NCBI GenBank assembly: GCA_030068075.1
Contig: CM057841.1
Location: forward strand, 50,075,030-50,139,029
DNA length: 64,000 nucleotides
Direction of reading: 5' to 3'
Source of the DNA: Paguma larvata
Taxonomy: Eukaryota > Chordata > Mammalia > Carnivora > Viverridae
Part shown: piece by piece, positions 15,720 through 30,959 of the stretch
Position numbering within the stretch: the stretch's first letter is position 1
Layout: each line of letters starts with the position of its first letter
The notes under the pieces: generated by a model
What the model saw: only the letters and a program-made list of their open reading frames with translations
Told to the model about the DNA's origin: nothing
The model's database searches: none
Program-made: the position numbers and the translations under genes

Positions 15720-15890
15720 TCCAGAATCAATTAATCAAACTGCAGCTCATTTTAATTGGACCTACTCTAACCCTGGAAAGTCGTTGGAATCTTTAATTAA
15801 GCTTTCAGGCTCAATACTATTTGCATTGGCCGTGTTCTCAGGAATAGTTAATCTTAAAATAAGAAGTTATTAACTTGAAACCTAATGGTA
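15720..15890. promoter_or_regulatory. Possible intronic regulatory element (homeodomain/octamer-like sites)
   Basis: A stretch with no recognised repeat, dense in ATTA/TAAT cores: aatcaattaatcaaac, ttttaattgg, ctttaattaagc, and an exact ATTTGCAT at 15819-15826. Such a cluster is common in neural enhancers, but short AT-rich motifs also arise by chance. This is a guess from motif density only. Confidence 0.2.
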
Positions 15891-16099
15891 AAGTAAAAAT
15901 CCTCAACACATGTATGACACATATGTTTATGCTTAATTAGACTTTTTTTTGACAATTTCAAAATGTAGTTTAAAATTATTTGGTTAGGTAAACATTAATT
16001 CTTCACGAGTCCACAGTTCAGGAGTCCAATTTATAGTACTGGGTGTTGATTTTTTTTCTCACTATTACAAATATATGTATTTCATACAGGTATTTGAGG

Positions 16100-16300
16100 G
16101 AGAGTGTTTCTTGTCACTGTCCCCATCCTCTGACCTTATTGTCCACCAGATGCCTATTTCTACCGTTCATATCCTGTGGTAATCCTGTGCCTCCCTGTCT
16201 AAATCTCTGACTAGATCATGTGCTCTTTGAGGGCAAGGTCAGTTGCATGTAATTCTGTACCTCCGGGGTCCGACGCCATGCCTAGCAAGGAACTACTAAG
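16100..16300 (+). repeat. LINE-2 3'-end relic
   Basis: Order of text resembles the L2 3' end: 'tgactagatcatgtgctctttgagggcaaggtcagt' (here split by substitutions), 'gtacctcc', 'ccatgcctagcaagg'. Diverged; edges approximate. Confidence 0.55.
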
Positions 16301-18199
16301 TAGGGCTTGTAGAACTGAATGCCATTCAAACCAAAAATGATCTGAGAAGTAGAACCATAGTTTGGTGTTAAGAGAAAGGGACTCCCTTGCAATAAAAGGC
16401 CACCCGTAGATTCTTGCCCTTTTCTGTCTCTAAGTGAGTATGTTTGTTTTAATATTTCCTCAACTATGCCCATGAGCTCATACCTCGAATTCTCTATGCC
16501 CACGCTCCTCATCATCTGGAACAAAACAAAATAGGAGTAAACAAGCTGGAACAGATTAAAAGGAATTGTATTCAGTTGTTGGACTCCCAAGTTATTTAAT
16601 TATTATGATGTCACTGGCAGAGGGGATCAACTCTCAAATGAGAGAGATTTGATGTTTCAGAGTGACAAATGCTTAATAGACCATGATTTAACATGACCGT
16701 GTACTATAAAGTATATATCATAATTTAAAGTACTCTAACACAATATCAATTAAATACACCAGGAATCCACCTGTAATGCAGACTTTCCAGCACCTGACCC
16801 TCCTCCAGAGTTCCTGGGCCAAAGCTAAAGGCAAGGCTGTGGGCTTCCTTACCTAGGAAAGTAAACTCCAGCAAAGATGCCAAGAGCATTTGCTCTAAGA
16901 CTTAACTCTGAGCTCTCGACATTCGATTGAGATGAGTTAGAGAGTGTGAGAATGGGGAGGTCTGAAGCTCTGGTGAAGGCAGCCTTAGTGTGGAAGGAAA
17001 AGAAGAGGAGTCCTAAGAATAAGGGGAGGAGACTTCAGGAATGGAAGGAGAAGAGTCAGTGGAGGAGGAAGGAAACAAGAAGACTGTCCGTCGTTCTGAG
17101 ACTCTGGGACGAGATGAACTCCTTTGCCCTGCCATGCCCGCGCAAACTGGAATTGGACTAAGTCTGGCTGCATACCACCTTGCATCTGGGTTTATAAATA
17201 GCAAGTGCGACCCACACCCTCAAGACCTATTTGCTTCATAGAAGAGGCACAACATCAACTGAAGCAACTTCAATACACAAATTTAAGTCCAGTTGTTTGC
17301 CTGGAGACCCTTATGTCCGTGAATCTGAATTCTAAATACCATCAGTGTCGTGAGCCCCAAATTCTTGTGATTCCTTTTAGTTTCCCCTTCATGGCATTTC
17401 ATTATCCAAAAATATAGAATTAATGTATTCAGAAATATTCCTTGGGCTTTATCCTCATTCTCAGTTTCAGGGACCCAGACCACATCATGGGGCCAGTGAT
17501 ACTCCTCTCTCCAGCCTTTGAAGCACCCAGCTCCCACTCCTATGGCCTAATCCAGTTTAATGAGCCAGTGCATTAATTGATCATTAATATCAAATTATTG
17601 AGCGTCAGTTATTATTATTGCCAATTGCTGATCAATTAGTTATGATTATGAATAATTATTGCGCAGCTATTATGTGTCAGGTACTGTTCTGTGTGCTGGG
17701 GTGCAGTGCTATTGAAGCATCCTTTCCCAAAGTGTGTCCAATGGTGGGTCTCTACAAATATACAAAGTAAATTGGTAAAATGTAACACTTGGTACATGGT
17801 GACAAAAGCCGTATTCATTTAGGGTCTTTCTGTCCAACTTTTGGTTCTGAAAGTTGAAAAAAATAAAAACCTGTTTAATCTCTGAGGATAAGGAGATGTT
17901 ACGTAATGAAGGCTAGGGCAGGAGCTAGCTAAATGCGGTGGCAGAGGAGGGAGGAAACATGTTCTAGAAAGAGACAGTGTGTCCAGAGCAGGTCTAAGAT
18001 TCTGGTGGTGAGACAGCCTCATCCGATCACTGACAAAGCTCCTTTTTAGAAGACCTGTGACCATCTAATAACGCCTCTGGGTAGAATCGTCCGGACTATT
18101 CAGATTAGAGTACTATTTTCCCACTTTGAGTTCTGAGTATTAATTTATGGGGCTCCTGGGCACACATTTAGGTGAAGATCCTCTTAGAGGATCTTATTA

Positions 18200-18385
18200 G
18201 GATAGTGCCTCTACAATGTGGGGGTCAAGTGGCCACCTGAATAAGATCCACCTCAGAGGCTTGTTGATAGTTTCCATTCATAGCCCTGTTTCCAGCCCAC
18301 AGAATCAGTATTTCTTAGAGCAAGACCGTATTTTTAAGAAGTCCTTCATGTGACACTTACATTCCTTAAAGTTTGAGAGCCTCTG
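18200..18385 (+). repeat. MER5-like (hAT-Charlie MITE) relic
   Basis: Weak match to MER5: ggccacctgaataagatcca, 'agaggcttgttgatag', 'cagaatcagtatttct' and a terminal 'aaagtttgagagcctctgg' in the expected order. Family assignment is tentative. Confidence 0.45.
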
Positions 18386-19146
18386 GCTTAGAATATCAGG
18401 GTCTGATTCCACTCGGACACCATAAATCTCTTCAGGGGTGACTTGGTAAGTATATTGTCATGTATCATCCAATAAATGCCACAGCACTCTGTCTCCATCG
18501 ACCCCCTTTTCCCAGTTTGTTGAGAATCTTTCTAGGCTTAAAGCAACCCACCCTGGACCAGTATTTAGAAAAAATTCACCAGGAAATATGCCAAACAAAA
18601 ACAAAGAATCTCAGTCACCATGTTTTTGATGAAAGAATAACAACCAAAAGACCCCATCAGTGCACAATCAAGTTAGAAGAACTCAAGGTGTCTTTCATAA
18701 TTCTCAGTAAATGAAAAGCAGACCAGCATCAGGATCAAGTTTCAATATGAAGAACGAGCTGTGCTCACCCGCAAATATATGCTGATTTAAAATTGCCGAA
18801 AACAAAATTAGCTTCTATGTGAGAATATCAATCCATCTCACTGTTACTTTGCATGAAAGATATAGCCTTATTTTGTTCTCTGAAAGAAACTAAAAAAGAG
18901 AACCTCTCCGACTTATATTTTAATAAATCATTTTTAGAAAACCAACGTGTAACAAATTCAACCTTTGGAAAAAATTGAACTAATGTTTTATCTTCTTAAA
19001 TTCGTTCAACATCCTGTCACAAATTGTGCTTCCCAAATTATATTGGCTCCTCCAAAGCGTGCCCTTCCCTGTAAGGTCACAGCTTTTGCCATGCTCTGCA
19101 AGGCCTCAGTTTTGCTCGGTCTTTGAATCCCGAAGCAAACGCCTAG

Positions 19147-19602
<456 letters not shown>

Positions 19603-19673
19603 TAAGAAAAGAAAAAACTATTGATGATAAATCCTCTAAAGTTGCCTCTTGATGTCTCTTTTTTCTAATTTCT

Positions 19674-19876
19674 TTAAAATGTTTATTTATTTTTGAGAGA
19701 GAGACAGAGTGTGAGTAGAGGAGGGACAGAGAGAGAGGGAGACACAGAATCTGAAGCAGGCTCCATGCTCTGAGCTGTTGGCACAGAGCCCAACGCAGGG
19801 CTCAAACTCACAAACTGCAAGATCATGACCTGAATCAAAGTAGGTTTCTTAACCAACGGACCCACCCAGGTACCCC
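19674..19876 (-). mobile_element. CanSINE
   Basis: Reverse-strand CanSINE with aaaatgtttatttatttttgag tail side, GA-rich middle and head complement ending cacccaggtacccc. Flanking duplications are not clear (tctaatttcttt versus tctcaatgtctt at best). Confidence 0.93.
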
Positions 19877-20105
19877 TTCTCTCAATGTCTTAAAGTGCTA
19901 GCTACTCAATCTGCTTTTTTTTTTTTTTTTTAATCCAGTGTTGATGCTCTTAAGTAAATATGCTATCAAAAACCTATCCCATGGGACAGTTCTATATTTT
20001 AAATTCCTTAAAGGGATTATTGTTATTTTTGGTGAAGATAGTCAACAATGCAAGGAAATTTAGGAAGTATTGTTTTTTGGTTTTTGCCAAACAAATATTT
20101 TTTCC

Positions 20106-20345
20106 AAGAATAAAAATAACTTTGGGGCACCTGGGTGGCTCAGTTGGTTAAGCATCTGACTCTTAATTTCCACCCAGGTCGTGATCTCATGGTTTGTGAC
20201 TTCCAGCCCCATATTGAGCTCTGTGCTGGCATGGAGCCTGGTCGGGATCCTCTCTCTCTCCCTCTCTCTCCCCTGCTCCTCTATGTCTACTCTCTGTCTC
20301 AAAGATAAATAAATAAACATTTAAAAAAAGAATAAAAATAACTTT
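20106..20345 (+). mobile_element. CanSINE with perfect 18-bp target-site duplication
   Basis: Forward CanSINE (20124-20327): head ggggcacctgggtggctcag, tRNA-like A/B-box region, CT-rich tract (tctctctctccctctctctc) and tail aaataaataaacatttaaaa. The flanks aagaataaaaataacttt at 20106-20123 and 20328-20345 are identical over 18 bp, which marks a fairly recent insertion. Confidence 0.97.
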
Positions 20346-21142
20346 TCCGTTAAATATGGCTGTGTAACAAAATAGAGACAACCCCGGCATTTTGCTCTAT
20401 GATGTGGCCAATGTCTGTGAAGTGGAATATTTTTCAGTTTGTCTTGCTCACGGACCTATGTCATGGAAGAAAGAAAAGACGGAGTACAGAATTAAATGTT
20501 CTAGACGGACTTCTCTGGATACACAAACATTTGTTACGCTTCCATAGTTGCTCATAGAAAACTGCCATCCAGCTTAATTCAGTTATTTGCTGTGTGTCTG
20601 GGCTACTGAACCTTTCCCTAAAGGAAGCTACAAAAATCACCTCCAAGCTGAAGCAACCCCCTGCTTTGCAAAGAAAGCTTTTGGGATAACTTCATGAAAA
20701 ATGGGTTAAAAGTCATCTACTTTTGACCAGAACTAAATCATAATTTAATTCTGCCTGTGACAAACAACTCAGACACTGCTGCATTCATTCTAGAAGGCTT
20801 TTCACATTTAGAGTTAGAATGGAGACCACTTCTTCCCAAGAACTTGTCTTCCTTTTCTGAATCGAAATGATTTCTAGTTAAGCCCACTCAGTGCAGTCAG
20901 GAATCGTACTCTGCATCTGCACATCACAGTGACTATAAAAAGTTCATTATAATAACATAATAAAACAAACAAGCAAACAAAATACTCCTCCCGTGCCGAG
21001 GGAACGGAGACGTTGCTATGTTACCCCATAAGCATCATCTGCTACTCATTTCCCACAGCTGGTCTTTTATAGTAATGAGAGAAGCAGGGCAGGGTTCAAG
21101 GATCCAGTGCTAAATATTCCTCCAGATCCTCCTCATTTTCAT

Positions 21143-21262
21143 GCATATATGTGTATGTGTATATATATGCATGTGGATATGTATGTGTGTATGTATATAT
21201 ACTCATGTATATGTGTGCGTGTGTGTGCATGCACATGCGTGTGTGTGTGTGTGTGTGTGTGA
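21143..21262. repeat. TG/TA-rich microsatellite tract
   Basis: Alternating purine-pyrimidine tract of about 120 bp: imperfect (TATG/TGTA)n followed by (GT)n with about eleven pure units at 21239-21262. Able in principle to form Z-DNA. Confidence 0.9.
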
Positions 21263-21851
21263 ATTTGGGATATTAATCTCATCTAAGTAAAGTACTGTGG
21301 TTTTGTAAGACTGAAAGAAGCCGGATAGTTCCTTATGTTGACCACTGCTACAAAGCTGCCCACCGCCCTCTCTCCTATTAACGCGGGCCTTGGCTTCTTT
21401 TGGTAGGGCACAGTGAATGAGTAGGGGAAAGTCTTTAGGCAAAAAGGAACATTTCTGCCTCTTGATGCTGGAAGGTAAGAGGACCCCTCAAACTTCCTTC
21501 CTTCCTATTATAGGAAGACTAGTGTATTCTAGTTACAAACTAATAGATGGGACCAAAAATTTAAATAAGAAAATGGATGGCAAAGGAGATGAAAGCCAAG
21601 AAGCCTGGTTTATGTCCAGTGTCAGAGAGGAGAACGTTATGCTTGTAATTAGAAGGTTACCTAGTAAATTAACTACATATAACTCTAGCATAAAGCCATT
21701 TCAAGGACCATCTTAAGAGCTCTGTTAATTTTCTATGTTATTTAATTCTGGTTTTGGGTGATTTGTTATATCTATACAATTTGTTATTTTTAATTAAAAC
21801 TATATCAGTATAACTGAAATAAGATCCTTGTATTTAATTTTTTTAACATAA

Positions 21852-24384
<2,533 letters not shown>

Positions 24385-24472
24385 ATTGATGACAATGCAA
24401 GGAGACAAGTCCATCTGTCGTCAGGTACAGAATTCAGTGCCATCAGGTCTCTTGTACTGGGCCGGATTTCAG
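24385..24472 (+). CDS. CNTNAP4: CNTNAP4 exon: LamG4, short exon
   Basis: Coding exon of 88 bp reading IDDNARRQVHLSSGTEFSAI, then RSLVLGRIS, with one base left for the next exon. 'RSLVLG' is the strand that precedes the final disulfide loop in this laminin-G domain. Donor gtaagt is perfect consensus. The frame matches both neighbours. Confidence 0.93.
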
Positions 24473-26204
24473 GTAAGTCGAGGCACGGCCTGTCCCTAAT
24501 CGTGACGCATAACAAGCACTGTCTTGATGTAATGCCGCTGTGCTCTCGCACAATGAAACATGGTATTGTCCTCACACTTCAAAAATATCAAACAATAAAG
24601 GTAGAAGAACAGCCTTTGTATCAATCGGCTGCCACATACCCAGGCTGTCCTCTCTTGATCAAACCAGGACTAGGCCTGAAAGAGAAGGGAGGGGACAGCA
24701 ATGGCTTTTCTTCTCTTTAGTAAGTGTGCTTTAGGTTCTGGCTTGGATCCTGTCAGCCTTGTTGAGATGTGGGGATGGCTAGTCACTCTTGCTGGAACCC
24801 AGTGTCTGTGCAGATGCCTTCCGATTGTTATTCATATCCAACAATTACTTCCGATATTAGCATTGAAGTAGAAACATACTCTGGCCATTCTAACGTCAAA
24901 AAATATGTATATATATTTTTATGTGGAAAGAGGGGTGGTAAATTTTGAAAGGGTTTTCTTTCTAGTTACAAGTAAATATAAAGAGGAGTGATATTTCATC
25001 TTACTTGGGAGGGTTGGGGGACTTCTTGTAGCCTGGTTTTTATTTCTTGTTTGATATTTGACACTAACCTGCAGTGTTTTGTCCCAGATAGCAAATGGAA
25101 TCTTTTATTTTTTTGAACTTTTCAGCAATCTCTACCTTGGCTAGTCATTCCTTATGTTCCCTGTACATAATTCGGAATCTTGAGAATGTTTGATTAAACC
25201 CGTGGGTGAATGATCAAAATATTGGCCCTTGAGAAGGCTAATAGTTAAATTTGTAAATATTTGTAGGCTCTCTAGAGTGTGATTAGCACTAAAATCGTGC
25301 ACTCTCATCCTCCAAACAGGGGAAGTGTGAATTGCATTGTTCTCTCTCAGTATGCTAGAGTGGACATAAAAAATATTTGCAAAGTGCTACTTAGATATTT
25401 GGAAGCTTAACTGAAAAATTCCAAGTGAGTTTCATCGTGTAAATTATGTAAATTCAACTGTAGTAATACAAAGAATCAAATAAATATAACAAATCCTTAT
25501 CTCAAGAGTTCCTCATCCAGCAGGGTCTGGGATGAGGCATTACATAAAAATGTAAAACACAAGATAGAAAATTCTAATAGTTATGCATAATGTTAATACA
25601 ATCATATTTTTAAAGAAATAAAATCTTCAAATTTAATGCCAGAGTTACTGATGAAAATGCTTTTTGTGAGTAGAAATATGTTAAATATATTATAAAACAA
25701 TTGGGAAACTTATCTGCATTCTGTTAGGAGGATTGTATTAATGAAATAGTAGAATAATAACATGCATTATATAAATATTTGTTTTCCTTTTTGTAAATGA
25801 GTAGGGAGATTAGTAGGGAATTAAAGATATTAATGTTTTTATTCAAGAATAGCATATCATTAAAATGCATCTCACTCATACTGAAAAATAAGATTAAAGT
25901 CCAAATTCAGCAATGAACTTTATAGTCTGAATCAACTCATTCTCCTAAAAGTATAGGTAAGAATTTATTTGACCTGTGCCTAAGGTGTGGATCTTGACAA
26001 GGGCTAATGGTCTGTTGGATCATTTATAATTCCAAAGAAAGTAATAATTTGTGGTCAAATTTGGTGTGGTATATGAATTTACAATAAAATATATGTAGTA
26101 TATTATGATATTTTAATACAGTGTATTAACTTATAGTAAAATAGACACTAAAATGGAACTGTTAATTTTCCAAAGAGTTGCTCAATCTTGAAATTTCTTA
26201 TTAT

Positions 26205-26830
26205 GTCAGTCTGGGTCCTCCAACAAGCAGTTGCCAAGACAAAATAAACCATGTGAGGATTTTATTCAAGGAACACTTATAAAATAGGAGGTGGGGAGGG
26301 AGCTGGCCAAGAGTGACAGAGCCATCAGATGGCCGTGCACCTCTGCCTCCACATGAAGGCGAGAGGGAGGGCAAGTCAGAAGTATCCTGGAAGTCTGTGC
26401 AATCTAAGAAAGGTTGAGCAGTCTTTGGGGAGCCCTTGGGTCAGCCAGCTATCAGAGGAATCTCCTGTTTCTCAAGAACGAGCCTGCCTTAGGAATCCCT
26501 GCTCTGATCAGCCACTGCTGGGAGTCAGCCACAAGAAGCATGGCCTTGGCCCAAGTATAAAGATGGGTTTCAGAGCCCGGCAGCAGGGGCCCGTGGTCAG
26601 TTGCTCTCCTCTAAGGTCTGCAAGGCACACTCTCCTGGCCCCCCGCTTATCAAATATGTTTTTCCTTTTTGGCAGCCCCTTTGGCTCACTGAGTCACTTA
26701 GCACGTGCTCTGTGATCACCTGTTGTATTCACAGGAGTGCCATTCAGCAAGGTGGACATTGCGCCTGCCCTCACAGAGATTACGGTTAGTGGGCATACAC
26801 GTAACCGTCAGACAAGAGGTTCCTGTGTAT
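26205..26830 (-). repeat. Possible LTR or other old interspersed repeat, unassigned
   Basis: Denser in GC than its surroundings, beginning gtctgggtcctccaacaagc. Read on the minus strand it has an AATAAA-type signal near its end, as an LTR R region would. No TG...CA ends or target duplications could be fixed. A chance ORF of 128 codons crosses it. Confidence 0.3.
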
Positions 26831-27359
26831 CTGACTGAGTGTAACGCACTCTTTGCTGTTTTAGATAAAAGAATTCCAAATTATCCTCCAAACTAAAATG
26901 AGTTAAAATTTTCCTATCATTTTATAATTTCTGAATATTTCTATTAAGGGAGAAGAATATAAACATTGATTAATTATATACATTTTTGGAGTTGTAATTT
27001 GTCTACCTTTTCAACCAAAGACTTAAGGATATGACCACCCCGTGCCATTGTAGATGGAAACCCAGGACGAAGGACATCTTTTCCTCTTTCAACCTTCTCC
27101 ATTATGCAGTTCTTAAATTTTGGAAGAACTATAGAGATGATTTTGGATTATTACTGAGAACCAACATTACTAGTAGATACTCAAAAGGAAGGTGAATTTT
27201 GGAAACAACATCTAGCTGTGATATGACAGCATAGAAACCATCTCCAGCTCACTGTTACACTTAAAATACTAAGGACTCAATAACTTTGACAATAAAGCGC
27301 ATTAATAGTTGGGCGCTGTGGAGGGGAAGTCAAGGCTTTAGCCAAACAGCTTAGTTCAG

Positions 27360-27850
27360 ATCCTCCTACAATCAATAGAGTACATTCAGTCTGTTTTTCA
27401 TGTTCATAACTCACTGTAAAATTAAGCTCTGAATCTGTATCTAGATACTTTTATGTGTTATAATAGTTCTATGATTTATTTTAGCAGAAGCTGAATGATT
27501 AATTTCACTCACTCTGAGTAGTAGCTTTTGCATATTAGAGGTCTTGATCAGTAGCGGTTGTTCCTCTCTTCTGAGGACACAGAGCCAGGAGGTACCTCAG
27601 ATTACTACAGTGGAGACAAGGCCAGATGTAAATAATGTCTGCCGTCTGCAGAGAAAGGACAGCCACTCAGTCTCCACTGAAGAGCTGTAAGAACAATTTC
27701 CAATGTGTCAGGAATCCTTTACGTAAGACTTGCTTCGGTGCCGAGAGGTGAGAAAAAATCAGATACAAAGTCCTGTTTGTGTAAATATTTGGTGAAATGA
27801 CACTTAGGATAACGGCTGTTTTACAAGCAAGTTTTTAAAGAGAGGTACAG
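27360..27850 (+). repeat. Diverged direct repeat, copy A
   Basis: Shares an ordered series of diverged blocks with 29585-30060, for example ctgtttttcatgttcataac / ctgtttttatgcccaaagct, and 'cttctgagg..cagagccaggagg' / 'cttctgagg..cagagccaggaag', then 'ggccagatgtaaata' in both. Both copies run in the same direction about 2.2 kb apart. Not recognised as a known family. Confidence 0.6.
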
Positions 27851-28446
27851 CTTAGAACAAGAGAAGTAAGAAATCGACTTAAAAATTTTTTTCTTCATCT
27901 GGTTGATTTTTGAATATTTCAACAGTTAGAATGTCATAGCCTATCTGCAGTACATACCATGGCTTTAACCTTCTGGAGGTTCTGTTTCCAGAGAGTTAGC
28001 GATACCATTTTGAACTGGCCATATCTAGAAACTGAAAAACACCTTTCTCATCATAGAACGTGAGCATTGATCAAAGTGTCATGTCCCAAACCCAAGGAAC
28101 GCTCATGTTGCTGTAACATGTTATCTGATTTTAATTATAGAGCAAATGGTATGGCAGACATGGGGGTTTTGTCGGAGGCGTGTGTCGTCATGAGGATGTG
28201 CTCCAGGTGGGAAGGATGAATGTGATCCTTTGACAACAATATCACCCTTGTCGCTTTCATTTGGTAGTCAAACATAAGGAAGCAGAGCTCTGCTTAGTCT
28301 TAAAAAAAAAAAAAAAAGATAAAAGCAAAAGCCACAAATCCCAAATTATATATTTATCAGCTGCCAGATCTAGAAACCTTTGTACAGAGATAAAGCTAGA
28401 ATAATTTCTAAAATAAAGAAGAGAAGGCAATTGTTTCTCCCTTTAA

Positions 28447-28621
28447 TTACTAAGCTGCTTTAATATGTGCCTGCACCAGGAATAAGTAAACAATAAAGCC
28501 ATTATCAGGGACTTACGCTATTGTGTGAGTGACTTTATTAAAGAACAGGAATTGATGGAAGAGAAAGAGAGAAGAAGGTTGGCAGGAGAGCAGCCACAGG
28601 AGCTTTGGGGACAAAGCAAAG
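28447..28621 (+). repeat. Near-identical 175-bp direct repeat, copy 1
   Basis: Aligns without gaps to 29116-29290 (offset 669) with about five mismatches over 175 bp, roughly 97% identity. It starts near ttactaagctgctttaatat and ends at acaaagcaaag. The identity falls abruptly at both edges. Confidence 0.95.
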
Positions 28622-29115
28622 AGAGGCTGGCCAGGGCAGCCCAGTGATGAGCTGCGGGGCTGCTCAGAGTAAGAGCGGTGACATGTGAATTCCGTCTGTT
28701 AAGTATAATAGAGGGTTAGAATGGTTTCCATATCATCACAGTACAATTTAATATTATTACCTAAAAATTACACTCTTTGCTCGATATCTGCTTGTAATGC
28801 TTGTTAATGATGATTGGAGGTAAAAATTCGTTCCTATGGTCCATTTCCTTTGTAAAAATGAGTGCTGGAGACAGAGAGGAAGCAGTTTTCTTTCTTTCTG
28901 GTATTCCTTCTAGAAAGGCAGACCATCTGATGTCATCTCTCTGTCAAGTATGTTGTTCACGTGCTTTAACGTTCATCATGCCGAAGTGAATGATGCCTCA
29001 ATCAGCTCCTTTAAGAGAACTATTAACTTGAACATTATCTAAAAAGAGATCTCCCTCAGATATAATTAAGCAAAGGAAATATGCAGGTGTAAAGTTGTTT
29101 TGCTAACTCATTGAG

Positions 29116-29290
29116 TTACTACGCTGCTTTAATATGTGCCTGCACCAGGAATAAGTAAACAATAAAGCCATTATCAGGGACTTACGCTATTGTACGAGTG
29201 ACTTTATTAAAGAACAGGAATTGATGGAAGAGAAAGAGAGAAGAAAGTTGGCAGGAGAGTAGCCACAGGAGCTTTGGGGACAAAGCAAAG
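29116..29290 (+). repeat. Near-identical 175-bp direct repeat, copy 2
   Basis: Partner of 28447-28621. The 494 bp between the two copies are not themselves duplicated. Lies between the diverged copies A (27360-27850) and A' (29585-30060). Confidence 0.95.
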
Positions 29291-29584
29291 GGGGGACCCT
29301 TTGGTGGGTCACAATTCCACACATGGAAAAAATCTCAATTAAGGGCATTACATAATCATGAAATCACATAAAACCTTTCACGGAAAAATGTGCTCACATC
29401 CTGAATGACGTAACTTAACCTATTGTAAAATGACTGAAAAATCGCTGTGTTCAAAGGCTGAGTGAAGTTTACAGTTACTATCTGTGACTTTTTTATGTCA
29501 GACGTGTTACGGCACAGGAACCCTGACAGAAGAAATTTGTTGTCCGTCGTGGTATGGGAAGAACCGGTCTGCATCGAGACACAC

Positions 29585-30060
29585 TTGGTCCACAGCCCTC
29601 CGTAATTAATAGGCTGCATTACATCTGTTTTTATGCCCAAAGCTCATTGCAAAATCAAGTTCCGAGTTCTGTTTATGGATTGTCTTTGTGTTAGAGGAGT
29701 TTTCTAAAAGCCCGAAGATGTTTTTCCCTCATTCTGTGCTGAGCGGTAGCTTTGGTATATTTAGAGGCAATGACCCATAGGGATCATTGATCTCTTCTGA
29801 GGCTGCAGAGCCAGGAAGTAGCTCGGATTTCTGCAGTGGAGACTTAGGCCAGATGTAAATAAAGTGTGTGGTCGGAGGGAAGAGGGTGTCTAGTGCATCT
29901 CCTAGAAGAGCTACAGGAACAAACGTCAATCCCAATGTTATTTTGTGTAAAACCCGCTTCAAAGCCAAGGGAGTATGTGAGGTAGTGTAATTAGATTATT
30001 TAAGGACCCTGTGATTTTGTAAATGTCTTATGACACTTGAGACAAGTTATGTTGGAAGCA
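29585..30060 (+). repeat. Diverged direct repeat, copy A'
   Basis: Partner of 27360-27850, with shared blocks in the same order but many substitutions and small indels. Edges are approximate. Confidence 0.6.
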
Positions 30061-30959
30061 AAAGAGAAGTACAGGTCACCCAGAGATATCTAACTATAAA
30101 TAGCTTCTGTTTTAATCAGATTTTCAAGGTTGTATCTCAGAGCGGTAGGTTTGGTTGGCAAATAAATACCTTTTATGAAATACTGCTTCCTCATCCCATA
30201 GTATTTGCCGTCTGCCCTGCCATTTTTCTTCTCCACTAACTCTTGTATAGGATCGTGGCTGTAATGGCATATAATGGGAAAAATGCCCTGCTCCTCCTCT
30301 GATTCACTGCCCCATGTTCCGGCAAGCCTTTTAAGCTTGATCTTCATAGATTAAAGATACTAAGATTCTTTTTGAATAAGGCCCCGCTTCAGAGATCTGG
30401 CCAAACTACTTGGTTTTGCTTTCTGAGGTTTTCTGTTAAGGAGAGCCACAAGAAATTTCGTGAAGCACTCTTTGTAATTATTCCTCCACTTACTTCACAC
30501 CTTTTCTGGGAACAGTCCTCATACCACATATGGAAAGGCACTTCATACAAATTTTAATTCCTCGGTACTCTATTTTTCTTACAGACCTTTTGTTAAAAGG
30601 TTTCTTCTCTAACAAAGCAGGAGTCGTTCCCTTTGTTGGAAAATACAGTTGAGGCTGATTTTTTAATAGGCAAGATCACCCAAACACCTGAGTCAGATAA
30701 GGATTTTTACGACCAGAAACATCCAAAACGTGACTGTCCTCTCAGGATTTGTGTAAAGCAGGAGTCAGTGGTCTTCAATTCCTCCACCTTCCCTGTCCTC
30801 ATCTCTACATGGTTTTGGCATTTCAGGAGTCAGGTAGTAGGAAAGATAGATATTTTTGCTCATTGGTTTTATTAGCTCAGTTGTCAATGTCTAGCAAAGA
30901 TATCTAAAGCTACATATTCCTAAGGCCACCTTTGCTTATGAACAGCATAGTATAGCTAT

